Source of the DNA: Pantoea agglomerans
GTDB lineage: Bacteria > Pseudomonadota > Gammaproteobacteria > Enterobacterales > Enterobacteriaceae
Reading direction: 5' to 3'
NCBI RefSeq assembly: GCF_020149765.1
Contig: NZ_CP083809.1
Span: forward strand, 868,001-932,000
Length of the DNA: 64,000 nt
The position numbers were made by a program, and so were the translations under genes. Positions 50,817-58,838 of this stretch are shown one piece after another. Each line of letters begins with the position of its first letter. Position 1 is the first letter of the stretch. A model generated the notes under the pieces. The model was not told the DNA's origin and searched no databases. It worked only from the letters and a program-made list of their open reading frames with translations.

Positions 50817-51053
50817 TCACTCCTCAGCCAGCCGGATGATCAGCTGCCCGCGTTCCACCGTGATCTTAACTAGCTGCCCGGTCTCAAACCCCGCCTCTTC
50901 CAGCAAGTTGTCCTTAAGGTGAAGGCTGGGGCAGCGGCTGTAGTATGTGGTTGTATCGTTACGGTCTGCATGACGGATGCTGGTATAACCCACCTTCAGC
51001 TGCCGTAACGCTTTGAAAATATATCCTTCTGGCTTATTACCGTACTCAGCCAT
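50817..51053 (-). CDS. SymE-like toxin (AbrB-fold), 78 aa
   Basis: MAEYGNKPEGYIFKALRQLK, then YTSIRHADRNDTTTYYSRCP and the AbrB-like C-terminus PSLHLKDNLLEEAGFETGQL with VKITVERGQLIIRLAEE. SymE proteins are SOS-induced and paired with an antisense RNA (SymR) that overlaps their start; I see no clear SymR promoter. ATG at 51053 follows GGAG at a good spacing. Often found near polymorphic-toxin loci. Confidence 0.75.
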   Translation of the reverse strand: MAEYGNKPEGYIFKALRQLKVGYTSIRHADRNDTTTYYSRCPSLHLKDNLLEEAGFETGQLVKITVERGQLIIRLAEE

Positions 51054-51067
51054 GATCAACTCCTTAT

Positions 51068-51238
51068 CAGTTGATTGGCGAAATTGGCGTCCAGGTCGGT
51101 GATATTGCCAGGACGCAGGGGCAGCGGTGGGCGAAGCATTTGGGATAATCTCGAGGTTTTATTACGGGAAATCAGCGAATGAATTGAGTGAAGAGGAGAA
51201 ACAGACAGTCAGCGGGCTGGCTACACTGGCGGCGGGAT
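51068..51238 (+). pseudogene. Last cdiA pre-toxin remnant, two joined pieces
   Basis: QLIGEIGVQVGDIARTQGQ in one frame, then a deletion junction near 51,125 and AVGEAFGIISRFYYGKSANE with LSEEEKQTVSGLATLAAG in another frame. It stops abruptly at about 51,238, where the next bases belong to a primase gene on the other strand. Confidence 0.75.
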
Positions 51239-51800
51239 TTCTCCTGGTCAGGCAGGATAATCAGCAAGAAGCCAACCACGCTGGCGCGCTCGCGGGAGGA
51301 TTCCAGCGTGTCGATAGTGGCGAACGTGGTGTTGTCTTTTCCGGCCAGCAGAGTGGCTATTGCGGCCATCACACTTTTACCGCTGCCGCCGAGGCCGATG
51401 ACCTCAAGGAACATCTGCCAGTCATAGCGGTTTGCCAGCACCATAAATAACGCCGCGAGGATGCGCTCCTGCTTGTCGTGATTATGTCCGGCCGCCCGCG
51501 TTAACCAGCGCCAGAATGCCGGAGCGTGGTCTGCGAGGTTTTCACCCGGACGCGGGGAGATGTAGTCCACGCTGTTGACGGTGCGCAGCCAGTGCTCGCG
51601 TCGGTGCGGGCTGAAGGTGCCTTTCGTGGTGTCATAAACGCCGTTACGGAAGCCAATCAGGCGGCAGGACGGTTCCCTCATCAGCGGCACAATAAGCTTG
51701 AGCGTATCCAGCACGCTGCCAAGACCGGCGGGCGAGAACGGGGCGCGCACCTTCTGAAACCGCGCGGCGATTTCCCGGCGCAGGTTTTCGCCTCATCACC
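51239..51800 (-). pseudogene. P4-type phage primase/helicase fragment
   Basis: Minus-strand frame from about 51,800: REIAARFQKVRAPFSPAGLG, FRNGVYDTTKGTFSPHRREH, Walker A EVIGLGGSGKSVMAAIATLL and ASVVGF-LLIILPDQEK, where it is cut by the cdiA remnant. These are central segments of the P4 alpha-like primase-helicase (D5 family). Both ends are missing (the family is about 770 aa). It is probably what is left of a satellite that used the same ssrA site. Confidence 0.75.
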
Positions 51801-51850
51801 TGCCATGCGCCGTTCTCATGTCGGCTGATATCTTCGACTACTACACACAC

Positions 51851-51885
51851 AAAAAAGCCCGCCAGGCTTACGCCGTGCGGGCTTT
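51851..51885 (-). terminator. Terminator of the tmRNA gene (ssrA)
   Basis: On the minus strand AAAGCCCGC pairs with GCGGGC and runs into TTTTTT, about 45 nt downstream of the tmRNA-like 3' end. Sequence and spacing resemble the terminator after E. coli ssrA, which shows that the left side was the original downstream flank of ssrA. Confidence 0.8.
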
Positions 51886-51929
51886 CAGGACTTCTACAGA
51901 TGACTCTGGTAATCATCTTTGAAGAATTT

Positions 51930-51959
51930 TGGTGGAGCTGGCGGGAGTTGAACCCGCGT
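51930..51959 (-). other. Prophage attachment site: last 30 nt of the tmRNA gene
   Basis: The minus strand carries the complete tmRNA 3' segment: T-arm, acceptor strand and CCACCA end, starting ACGCGGGTTCAACTCCCGC. Sequence on its 5' side is phage DNA, not the rest of tmRNA, so this is the phage-border copy (attL or attR). The intact ssrA should lie at the far end of the prophage, to the right of this window. ssrA is a well-known integration site for P4-like and lambdoid elements. Confidence 0.88.
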
Positions 51960-52086
51960 CACAAGTCGACATTTCCCATTGATTATAAAGACTATTTTTG
52001 GAAATAAAATTTTCACGTGCATTACACGTGCATTTTCCAGTCTTGCTGCTGTCCATACCGTGTCGAATAAGTAACGATCCTCTTAA

Positions 52087-53289
52087 CTATTTCGCCGCCT
52101 GATTCCCTCCCACAACGGCCAGGTGATTTGGCTGCTTCGATGTATTTCCGTCATAGTCTTTCAGGTACGAACCGTAATGCCTGAAAAGCATCTCTGGCCC
52201 TTTATGCCCCATTTGCCCACAAAGCCAGTAAAGGTTTACGCCAATACTGATGTGCCTGGTCGCATAGGTGTGTCGTGTCTGGTAAGGATTCCGGTACCGC
52301 ACCTGCGCGCGGCGTAACGCTGGCATCCAGGCCTTTTTACGAATTGCCGCTGAACCGCTCCATGGCTCCATTGTCTTCGGATCCTCAAACACATACTCGC
52401 TACGCATAAAGGTATGCGACCGCATGCCCGCCAAAGCTGAAAGCGCCATCTCATCGAGTTCAACCTTTCGCGTACCAGCTGCCGTTTTGGTGCCCTTGAT
52501 CACGCCAATCACGCTCGCTTTCTGAACGTGTATGGTGTTGTGCACCAGGTCAACATCCTGCCAGCGCAGTGCACAGAGTTCGGAGCTGCGTAAGCCGGTG
52601 TGCATCGCGAACTGGAAGAGGTAACGCCACTGCTCATAGGTGCAAGCGGCAAAAATGGCTTTGGCCTCCTGAGGTGTAAAAGGATCGACCACATAGTCAT
52701 CTTTTTCTTCAGTCGTTTGTTTGGGGCGATAGCGCGATGCGGTAACCAGAGATACCGGGTTTAGCTCGATAAGCCCATCTGTCACGGCTTCGTCCAGTGC
52801 GCTGCGCATGAAGGAAAGCAGATTCCTGATGGTTTTGAGTTTGGCGTTTTTATTGCTGATCCACGTCTTCAATACGCCTGCTGTAAGTTCGGTGACAGGA
52901 AGCGCATGAAGCGTGGATAATGATGTGATGCACTTCTGATAGCCATCGATGGTGGAGGGGGAAAGCTTGCGGTTGATGCAGATGGTGATGTACTCGTTCA
53001 GGTATTCCCTGACCGTTTTCGTTTTCTTTACTTCACCAAATGTGGCCAGCTTACGTGATTTAGGAAAGTAGTCACCATAAGCGAAAGTGCCCAGTGATAT
53101 TTTGTTTTGTATTTCGCCCAATAGGCGATCGGCATATTTAATATTGCGTGGGTTCACCTCCAAACCTGAAAGGGGTTCCCGGCAAAGAACCCCTTTATAA
53201 GTGAAGGTGAGCTGAAGAGTTTCGCCGGTCTGATGCCGGCGAACTGTTATGCCCCGCGGTAAAGCGGATCCCTGCTCTTTCTTGCCCAT
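52087..53289 (-). CDS. int: Prophage tyrosine integrase, 400 aa
   Basis: Site-specific recombinase for the ssrA site 130 bp away. It has an N-terminal arm-binding domain (about 1-80), a core-binding SAM-like domain (90-180, VREYLNEYITICINRKLSPS), and a catalytic domain with R234 (TGLRSSELCALRW), the RHTYAT box at 339-344, H362 and the probable nucleophile Y372 (FRHYGSY). The HxxR position reads YQTR, as in many lambdoid integrases with this arm domain. Overlaps xis by 43 bp. Confidence 0.92.
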   Translation of the reverse strand: MGKKEQGSALPRGITVRRHQTGETLQLTFTYKGVLCREPLSGLEVNPRNIKYADRLLGEIQNKISLGTFAYGDYFPKSRKLATFGEVKKTKTVREYLNEYITICINRKLSPSTIDGYQKCITSLSTLHALPVTELTAGVLKTWISNKNAKLKTIRNLLSFMRSALDEAVTDGLIELNPVSLVTASRYRPKQTTEEKDDYVVDPFTPQEAKAIFAACTYEQWRYLFQFAMHTGLRSSELCALRWQDVDLVHNTIHVQKASVIGVIKGTKTAAGTRKVELDEMALSALAGMRSHTFMRSEYVFEDPKTMEPWSGSAAIRKKAWMPALRRAQVRYRNPYQTRHTYATRHISIGVNLYWLCGQMGHKGPEMLFRHYGSYLKDYDGNTSKQPNHLAVVGGNQAAK

Positions 53290-53453
53290 CTATTTACCTC
53301 TTCAAGATCAATCCAGCGTTCTTGGACGCCGTCCACTTTTAATACGTGAACACCCACCTGCCAGATCTTCCTTTGTATCCGTTTGTTAATGGCATCGACG
53401 GATTCACCGGTGGTTTGGCAGTATGTGGAAATGGGCATTACATCAAGGCTCAT
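53247..53453 (-). CDS. xis: Putative excisionase, 68 aa
   Basis: MSLDVMPISTYCQTTGESVD, then AINKRIQRKIWQVGVHVLKV: a winged-helix/MerR-like DNA-binding fold of the size of phage excisionases, directly upstream of and overlapping int. AGGAGA lies 8 nt before ATG 53453; the 10 codons upstream of it have no function signal. Confidence 0.75.
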   Translation of the reverse strand: MSLDVMPISTYCQTTGESVDAINKRIQRKIWQVGVHVLKVDGVQERWIDLEEVNRWARKSRDPLYRGA

Positions 53454-55312
53454 GCGATTTTCTCCTGAGTCAAAGGTGAACACATTTCAGGTAAATTCGC
53501 GCGCACCAGCGCTTCGGCGAACGGTGGCGGAACTGCGTTGCCGCAACGGGCAACCTGCTTGTCTTTGGCGTATTTATTGCCGCGGTAATCCCGATCGATG
53601 ATGTACCAGGAAGGGAAGCCCTGGGCTGCGTACAGTTCATGCGGCTGAAGCATGCGCATCCCGATATCAACGATTTCGTAGTCAGTACCGTCTACGGTCA
53701 CCAGGCCGAAACGATCGTTGGTGGTTACGGTGCCGAGCGGATCAGTCAGCCCGATACCGCCTTTCTCATTGCCGTAATACTTCATAAGGAAGGCGCGTAC
53801 CTCACCGACATGCTGCCCGCCAGCGGTAACAGTCGGCATCGGCTCGTCAGTGCGCTGGCCGTCCCGACAGGTTCCCCGCAACTTGACGAGATTGCTGGTC
53901 ACCAGAGCATGATGATCAGTGGTCGTGACAGTAAGTGCCGGAGCATCCATACCAGCACCGGGGCCGGAATAGTTGCCGCCGAAGTGCTTGGCCAGAAAAG
54001 CGGATACCAGCGCATGCTTACCGCCGCCGGCGACAATGGTTCCGAGTGGGCGAGCAAGTCCTGGCGCGCGCGGCGCCTGCCCGGGTCTTTCACCATAACC
54101 GACCTGTATCAGCGTTGGGCTCACCAGCGCGCTTTTCCCTCCGCCGCCGGCCGTTACCGTACCTGCAGGTTCATCCAGTGCGTGGCCTATGCTCTTGCCG
54201 AACTGTCGGGAAATGACCGGCGCCAGCCGCGGGCAAATCACATTGGTTCTGTTCTGCGTTAGCAGCGTGAAAAACGGTTTATCTACAGGCCGTGGTTTCA
54301 TCTGGAATGTGGATCCGCCGGTACCGGCGAACACGGGCGCAACCACCGCATAGCCATGGGTCTGTGTGATTGTCTTGAGCGGCTCATCCAGCGACTGGCC
54401 GCGGAAGCAGTCGTACTTCGTTTTGCTGCTGGTGTGGTTGCACTTCACGATAAATGGCGTGGGATTATCGATCACGAAGCGCTGGATGCCGCGGGCGATG
54501 CGCTTCAACGTGTTTTCGGCCAGAGGTTTGCTGCGGCCAAAAATGCTCGGGCATGGGATAGACCAGTCGATGCATTCAGCTGCTGTTCGCCATGGTTTTA
54601 AGTGGCCAGACTGAACCGTGAGGCTTTTCGGGTCACCATGGGTCGCCTGTGGCCAGACAACCGGCTGCCCATCGCAGCGCATCACCATAAAGAAGCGTTT
54701 GCGGATCGTTGGCGCGCCATAATCGCAGGCACGCAGCTCGCGCGATTCAACTGTATAGCCAAGCCCAGAGGTCAGGCGACGCGCGTCGGCGCTTTGGCGG
54801 CCGATTTGAAGAAAGTCGCAAACCTCATCCAGCGCGGGATGATCGGCCGGCACGCCGGTGGTCAGCATGCCAACGAACGCAGCGAACGTTTCCCCTGCGC
54901 GCGCCGGATCTGGCCGCTCTTCATCGATCAGCAGCGGCCCCCAGGTCTTAAACTCTTCCACGTTTTCCAGCATGATGACGCGTGGTCGCTTAGCCAGAGC
55001 CCACCGGATGACGATCCACGCCAGCCCGCGAATCTCCTTTTTGACCGGTTTGCTGCCCTTCGCTTTACTAAAATGACGGCAGTCTGGCGAAAACCATGCC
55101 AGACCTACCGGAGCGCCAGCGGTCGCGGCCAGCGGGTCGATATCGAAGACCGACTCACAATAATGCAACGTCTCCGGATGGTTTGTGGTGTGCATGGCGA
55201 TCGCGTTCGGGTCGTGGTTAATCGCGATGTCAACGCTGCGGCCGGTGGCCATTTCAATCCCGGTGCTGGCACCGCCGCCGCCGGCAAAGTTATCGACGAT
55301 GATCTCCCTCAT
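53450..55312 (-). CDS. C5-cytosine DNA methyltransferase with seven-repeat insert, 620 aa
   Basis: Motif I is DNFAGGGGASTG (7-18), motif IV WFSPDCRHFS with catalytic C78, motif VI ENV (116-118), motif VIII region PTIRKRFF (201-208), motif X GNAVPPP (591-597). Between VIII and X (about 308-540) lie seven repeats of the pattern L/D-D-E/x-P-x-x-T-V-T-x-x-x-x-x-A-L-V at about 36-residue steps, probably the target-recognition part. No restriction endonuclease is nearby, so it likely protects phage DNA from host restriction. Overlaps xis by 4 bp. Confidence 0.9.
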   Translation of the reverse strand: MREIIVDNFAGGGGASTGIEMATGRSVDIAINHDPNAIAMHTTNHPETLHYCESVFDIDPLAATAGAPVGLAWFSPDCRHFSKAKGSKPVKKEIRGLAWIVIRWALAKRPRVIMLENVEEFKTWGPLLIDEERPDPARAGETFAAFVGMLTTGVPADHPALDEVCDFLQIGRQSADARRLTSGLGYTVESRELRACDYGAPTIRKRFFMVMRCDGQPVVWPQATHGDPKSLTVQSGHLKPWRTAAECIDWSIPCPSIFGRSKPLAENTLKRIARGIQRFVIDNPTPFIVKCNHTSSKTKYDCFRGQSLDEPLKTITQTHGYAVVAPVFAGTGGSTFQMKPRPVDKPFFTLLTQNRTNVICPRLAPVISRQFGKSIGHALDEPAGTVTAGGGGKSALVSPTLIQVGYGERPGQAPRAPGLARPLGTIVAGGGKHALVSAFLAKHFGGNYSGPGAGMDAPALTVTTTDHHALVTSNLVKLRGTCRDGQRTDEPMPTVTAGGQHVGEVRAFLMKYYGNEKGGIGLTDPLGTVTTNDRFGLVTVDGTDYEIVDIGMRMLQPHELYAAQGFPSWYIIDRDYRGNKYAKDKQVARCGNAVPPPFAEALVRANLPEMCSPLTQEKIA

Positions 55313-56181
55313 TGGGCATGCTCTCCGAATGTGGTGGCAAGCGACTGAGCTGCCGTTATGATTTCAGCGTGCGGCTGGCGTTCCAGCAGCATACGATTGA
55401 TGTGATGCTTCACTTTTCGCTGGTGGTCATCAGCGAGATTGGACAGGACAGGTAACTGCTGCGCCAGCAGCAGCACTTCAGCGGGCCAGACATTTGACGA
55501 AGAATCATGGGGCAGAGTGGGCTGATCATAAGGGGCCCGACGCGCAGCTGCGCGCTCTATCTGCTTCATAAAAGCGGCACCGCGTGCTTCCAAATCGTCG
55601 CGGCTTATGTAATCGAACGCTGGTCCGCGCCATTTCTTATCGAACACCGCGATCGCCGCGCCGAATCCGGCGGATGATTCAGCTGGCTGACCATCGGCTG
55701 GCCGGTACCAGGTTGGCAGGTCGAAACTGATTCGCCCGCGCACGAAGGCAATGTGATCCGCATCTTCCGGCCACCACACCTCACCAGTGGCCGCTTTTAT
55801 TAGGAAGACGTAACGCCCACCCAGCTCGCGCATCGCCATGGTGTGCGCCATGATGTGACGCATACCGGTGATATATACGTCCCCATTCATAGCGGCGCGG
55901 CTGTAAGGCGGATTTGCGTAGGCTGTGCCATTAAGTTCAGCCAGGCGTTCCGACCAGTTTTGGGTCAGGGCATTATCTTCAGCTGTGTAATACGCCTCGC
56001 ATTTTGCGTTATCACGGTCGGCAAACAGGTCCAGCACGAATGGACCGAACAGCGAATTTATTCCCCACCAAAGCCGCTCTGGCGATCGCCATTGATCACC
56101 AATCTCTTTTAGCTTGTGGGTTGGCTGCGCGCGCAGCTGTTCCAGCGCCGCGCAATATGGATTGAGCGTTATCTCTGTCAT
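55309..56181 (-). CDS. Phage DNA N-6-adenine methyltransferase (Dam-like), 290 aa
   Basis: Phage-type Dam domain in the first 170 residues: GDQWRSPERLWWGINSLFGP, FVLDLFADRDNAKCEAYYTA and the catalytic NPPYS (DPPY type). A C-terminal helical extension (about 200-290) is of unknown role. ATG overlaps the stop of a 40-aa ORF upstream, and its own stop overlaps the C5 methyltransferase (ATGA), so both methylases are co-translated. Confidence 0.88.
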   Translation of the reverse strand: MTEITLNPYCAALEQLRAQPTHKLKEIGDQWRSPERLWWGINSLFGPFVLDLFADRDNAKCEAYYTAEDNALTQNWSERLAELNGTAYANPPYSRAAMNGDVYITGMRHIMAHTMAMRELGGRYVFLIKAATGEVWWPEDADHIAFVRGRISFDLPTWYRPADGQPAESSAGFGAAIAVFDKKWRGPAFDYISRDDLEARGAAFMKQIERAAARRAPYDQPTLPHDSSSNVWPAEVLLLAQQLPVLSNLADDHQRKVKHHINRMLLERQPHAEIITAAQSLATTFGEHAQ

Positions 56182-56300
56182 TTAAGATTGGCCTCAACGA
56201 ATAGGGCTGCGATCAGTAGCGTGATCCAAAAAGCACCGATGGCGGCGACTTCATAGAATGGCTGGTGGCGCGCGTAGTGCGCGCGGAGACGTTTTTTCAT
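56178..56300 (-). CDS. Small phage membrane protein, 40 aa
   Basis: MKKRLRAHYARHQPFYEVAA: basic N-terminus, then one membrane helix (IGAFWITLLIAALFV). Its stop overlaps the start of the Dam gene by 4 bp, the coupling seen along this operon. Function unknown. Confidence 0.6.
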   Translation of the reverse strand: MKKRLRAHYARHQPFYEVAAIGAFWITLLIAALFVEANLK

Positions 56301-56311
56301 CTTTACAGGCA

Positions 56312-56332
56312 CAAAAAAACCGCTCACGCGGC
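56312..56332 (-). terminator. Weak terminator in the left operon
   Basis: Minus-strand CCGC-GTGA-GCGG followed by seven T. The stem is short, but the T-run is strong; early-operon transcription must pass it. Confidence 0.45.
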
Positions 56333-56505
56333 TATCGGTAGACGGGGGAACACTCGAGGCGCGCTAATGGCCGCCGCTCGAGTAATCGCTTTTTTACTTG
56401 CTCACACGCTGTTTTGTCGGGGTAGATGCGCTCGCTAACCGGCATTGGCTCGGCGGTGGCTGAGGTGATAAGCAGAGCGAAGCCAATTAACGTTGTGCTT
56501 ACCAT
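56332..56505 (-). CDS. Small exported phage protein, 57 aa
   Basis: MVSTTLIGFALLITSATAEP looks like a signal peptide with an Ala-x-Ala end; the mature part has two Cys (residues 34 and 52) that could form a disulfide. It overlaps the next ORF upstream by 7 bp. Function unknown. Confidence 0.6.
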   Translation of the reverse strand: MVSTTLIGFALLITSATAEPMPVSERIYPDKTACEQVKKRLLERRPLARLECSPVYR

Positions 56506-56717
56506 TGCCGTTGCCCCTTCTCTATAAACACGATTGTGGACATGTTGAACTTGGCTGCGTACTTTTCTATCGTACTGATATAAGTATGTTTACTGTTCAT
56601 CAACTGGCGGAGCGTACTGACAGAAACACCGCAAAACCACGCGGTTTTTTTGATGGTCCATTTACGCTCGTGCGCGACTTTGCGTACAGCCAGGTTGAAA
56701 GAAAATTGCTCTGCCAT
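56499..56717 (-). CDS. Small helix-turn-helix protein, 72 aa
   Basis: MAEQFSFNLAVRKVAHERKW, then TIKKTAWFCGVSVSTLRQLM as a Cro/CI-like helix-turn-helix and NSKHTYISTIEKYAAKFNMS. A small phage regulator by size and fold; target unknown. Abuts the upstream gene. Confidence 0.65.
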   Translation of the reverse strand: MAEQFSFNLAVRKVAHERKWTIKKTAWFCGVSVSTLRQLMNSKHTYISTIEKYAAKFNMSTIVFIEKGQRQW

Positions 56718-57404
56718 CTACTCATCCTCCACGCGCTTAAACTCAATGACCCACACCCACGGGCTAGCCTGCCAGCTTTCCTCTCCGTAAATGGATTTCC
56801 ACAGCGTCGCGAACGAACCGCGCGCGCTGAGCTGGTGCTGAGTCCATTCCGGCTGATAGTGACGCCAGTAGCCGCCGCGCAATGGCTGCACACCTTCTGC
56901 GCGCGCATCGTTCTCGCTAATGTCATTCAGCCGCTCCACACGCACGCCGGTAATCTCCAGCGTTATGCGGGAAGCCCATCGCGGCATGTGGATAGCAGGT
57001 CGCCACGGGAAGCCACGGTCCACGCGGTTAGATACGCCAAACTCTTCAGCGTAAACCGCATGCCAGTAGCTGTCTGATGATTTGGGGATTGATGGAATCC
57101 AGGTGCGTTCATCGACATTGCCAAACTCATCAAGCGAGTCGTGTATTGCTTGCCACGTCTCACGCACCCACAGGCGATCACCTACTGCACCGAATGGGCA
57201 GCGAATAGCCCCCAATACAGGATTCATTTCGGTATGGTCTTTTTTTCCCATCGCAACGAAAATCTCCTGACAGTCAATATCCCATTCCGGTGTAAAACTC
57301 ACCGCATTCTGGAATAACTTTAGAGCTCTGCGCGTCTGCGTCTTGCGGCCATCCAGAACTGCACGAACCATTTCGGCGTTGAAAATCATCCCGCGTTCAG
57401 TCAT
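56718..57404 (-). CDS. Phage protein with ASCH/morphogenetic-like N-terminus, 228 aa
   Basis: MTERGMIFNAEMVRAVLDGR, then KTQTRRALKL is the start of a conserved phage family often labelled morphogenetic protein (ASCH-like RNA-binding fold): RLWVRETW and WASRITLEITGVRVERLNDI are its core. AAGGAGAC lies upstream of ATG 57404; the longer open frame to 57677 overlaps the next gene and is not used. Role unknown. Confidence 0.75.
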   Translation of the reverse strand: MTERGMIFNAEMVRAVLDGRKTQTRRALKLFQNAVSFTPEWDIDCQEIFVAMGKKDHTEMNPVLGAIRCPFGAVGDRLWVRETWQAIHDSLDEFGNVDERTWIPSIPKSSDSYWHAVYAEEFGVSNRVDRGFPWRPAIHMPRWASRITLEITGVRVERLNDISENDARAEGVQPLRGGYWRHYQPEWTQHQLSARGSFATLWKSIYGEESWQASPWVWVIEFKRVEDE

Positions 57405-57699
57405 GGGCTGTCTCCTTGAAATTAGCCTTCCACGCCTGATCCAGTAACCATGTATGCCGGTCATTGCACTTGCGGTAATGCCCACGCCGGCTGGTGATGC
57501 TGTAAGGGATGTGATCTTTATTGACCATCCATTTCGCCCAGTGAAAGCGAGGCCATTCTTTAGCGTAAATCGTTCCGTCTGCCAGGATGATACGCAGATT
57601 ATGGCGCACGTTCTTTTCGACGCCGTTTGCATCAATGTTACTAACCCTGCCGCATTGCTCAAATTGCGCATTTTCAAAATTGATCACTGGCTTAGCCAT
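57397..57699 (-). CDS. Hypothetical phage protein, 100 aa
   Basis: MAKPVINFENAQFEQCGRVS; contains an ILADGTIYAKEWPRFHWAKW segment, no known motif. AGGATGG upstream of ATG 57699; a GTG one codon earlier is also possible. Overlaps both neighbours by 1-8 bp. Confidence 0.6.
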   Translation of the reverse strand: MAKPVINFENAQFEQCGRVSNIDANGVEKNVRHNLRIILADGTIYAKEWPRFHWAKWMVNKDHIPYSITSRRGHYRKCNDRHTWLLDQAWKANFKETAHD

Positions 57700-57896
57700 C
57701 ACACACCATCCTTACCAGCATTGCTGGCCGTGCGGGCGGGCAGCGTTATGTTTTTTGCGGCGCAGCGGCTGAAATGCCCGTAATAATCGCCTTCGTCAAA
57801 CTTGATGAGTGTGCCGCTGGCGCGCCGGTGGTGCATCCACATTAAAGCGCAGGAATCGACCGGAACGCCGCGGGCGCGTTGCTTAATCATTTTCAT
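57699..57896 (-). CDS. Hypothetical phage protein, 65 aa
   Basis: MKMIKQRARGVPVDSCALMW, then MHHRRASGTLIKFDEGDYYG. AAAGGTG lies just before ATG 57896. No recognised domain. Confidence 0.5.
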   Translation of the reverse strand: MKMIKQRARGVPVDSCALMWMHHRRASGTLIKFDEGDYYGHFSRCAAKNITLPARTASNAGKDGV

Positions 57897-58239
57897 CACC
57901 TTTATCTAATGGGCAATGACGGCCGGAAAATGCTGGCTCACCATCATGGATTTGCGGGCAACGAGGGTGGCAGCATTCACCGTCTTTTGCTGCAGCACAG
58001 TGTTCAGGGGGAGCATCCTGTACCTGAATGGCATTACCCACACGCATTTCTTCAACCGTTACCAGTCGAATTTCCACCGGATGAACCGGACGGGCTTTAA
58101 GCAGACCACCGTCCAGCGCTGTTAACTGGGATGCCAGAAGATTTGCTTCAAATTCGTCCAGTTTTCGCAGGTAACCCTGACCAGTTCGAGCATCGGTGAA
58201 AACCAGAGCGGCATTCGATAATTGGATTGTTTTAGCCAT
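57883..58239 (-). CDS. Hypothetical phage protein with Cys-rich tail, 118 aa
   Basis: MAKTIQLSNAALVFTDARTG; the C-terminal 50 residues contain CAAAKDGECCHPRCPQIHDG and a further His-Cys, a possible zinc site. Overlaps the HD-domain gene by 8 bp. Function unknown. Confidence 0.6.
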   Translation of the reverse strand: MAKTIQLSNAALVFTDARTGQGYLRKLDEFEANLLASQLTALDGGLLKARPVHPVEIRLVTVEEMRVGNAIQVQDAPPEHCAAAKDGECCHPRCPQIHDGEPAFSGRHCPLDKGDEND

Positions 58240-58765
58240 GATGATTGCCTTTCAAATCGTTGTAGCGCTGGAGGAACAGAACGCGCGACTGCCGCGGATT
58301 AAGCGGAGAAAGAAGAAACGGTGCAGGCTCTACACCTTCGAGGATTGGCCAAGGTGTGCCGTCATCTAAATCGAGGTCGCGGCGTTCTGTGGCCAGCATG
58401 ATCAGGTCTGCTCGCTTAACTTCAGGCCATTTACCAAGAGTGCGGATACCGAAACGCTTAGCTACTGCCAACTCCACGCGCTTTTCTATTTCCTGATAAT
58501 CGGGCAGCAGTGCTTTAAGGGGAGACACGCAATCACCGATGTATGCTTCCGCTGCGTCGTGTAAAAGTGCATCCAGTGCAAACGTCGGTGGAACCAGATA
58601 ACTGACGTGAACCGAGTGCTGCGCCACGCTGTAAAAGTCCTGCACGTGGCCGGTGAAACGGCACAGATTTGACAGCGCGCAGGCGATGTCTTCGATGCAA
58701 ATAGCATCGGGAGAAATGTTGTTAAAGTCGAAATGCTTGCCTGACTGAGTGGTTATCCATGACAT
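58232..58765 (-). CDS. HD-domain phosphohydrolase, 177 aa
   Basis: YfbR/5'-deoxynucleotidase-like: H50/H53 in YSVAQHSVHVSYLV and H69-D70 in ALLHDAAEAYIGD are the metal ligands. Such phage enzymes are thought to act on nucleotides in the infected cell; activity not shown. First gene after a terminator on the minus strand. Confidence 0.8.
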   Translation of the reverse strand: MSWITTQSGKHFDFNNISPDAICIEDIACALSNLCRFTGHVQDFYSVAQHSVHVSYLVPPTFALDALLHDAAEAYIGDCVSPLKALLPDYQEIEKRVELAVAKRFGIRTLGKWPEVKRADLIMLATERRDLDLDDGTPWPILEGVEPAPFLLSPLNPRQSRVLFLQRYNDLKGNHHG

Positions 58766-58775
58766 GGTGAAATCT

Positions 58776-58806
58776 CATAAAAAAACCGCCTCAGGTGCAG
58801 GCGGTT
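58776..58806 (-). terminator. Terminator between the SSB-like gene and the HD gene
   Basis: Minus strand AACCGCCT...AGGCGGTT followed by seven T; 7-8-bp stem. Located inside the PL-driven operon, so antitermination is expected to be needed beyond it. Confidence 0.8.
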
Positions 58807-58838
58807 ATGGTGAACGGTAATCGAAATATTGGCTGTTT

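Noticed and set aside
40605..51240. CRISPR array or transposon as explanation for the repeats
   Set aside because: The repeats are coding cdiA segments of hundreds of bases; no short regular repeats with spacers, no transposase and no terminal inverted repeats were seen.
51930..52300. Complete tmRNA gene
   Set aside because: Only the last 30 nt match tmRNA; the DNA upstream is phage-derived and leads into int.
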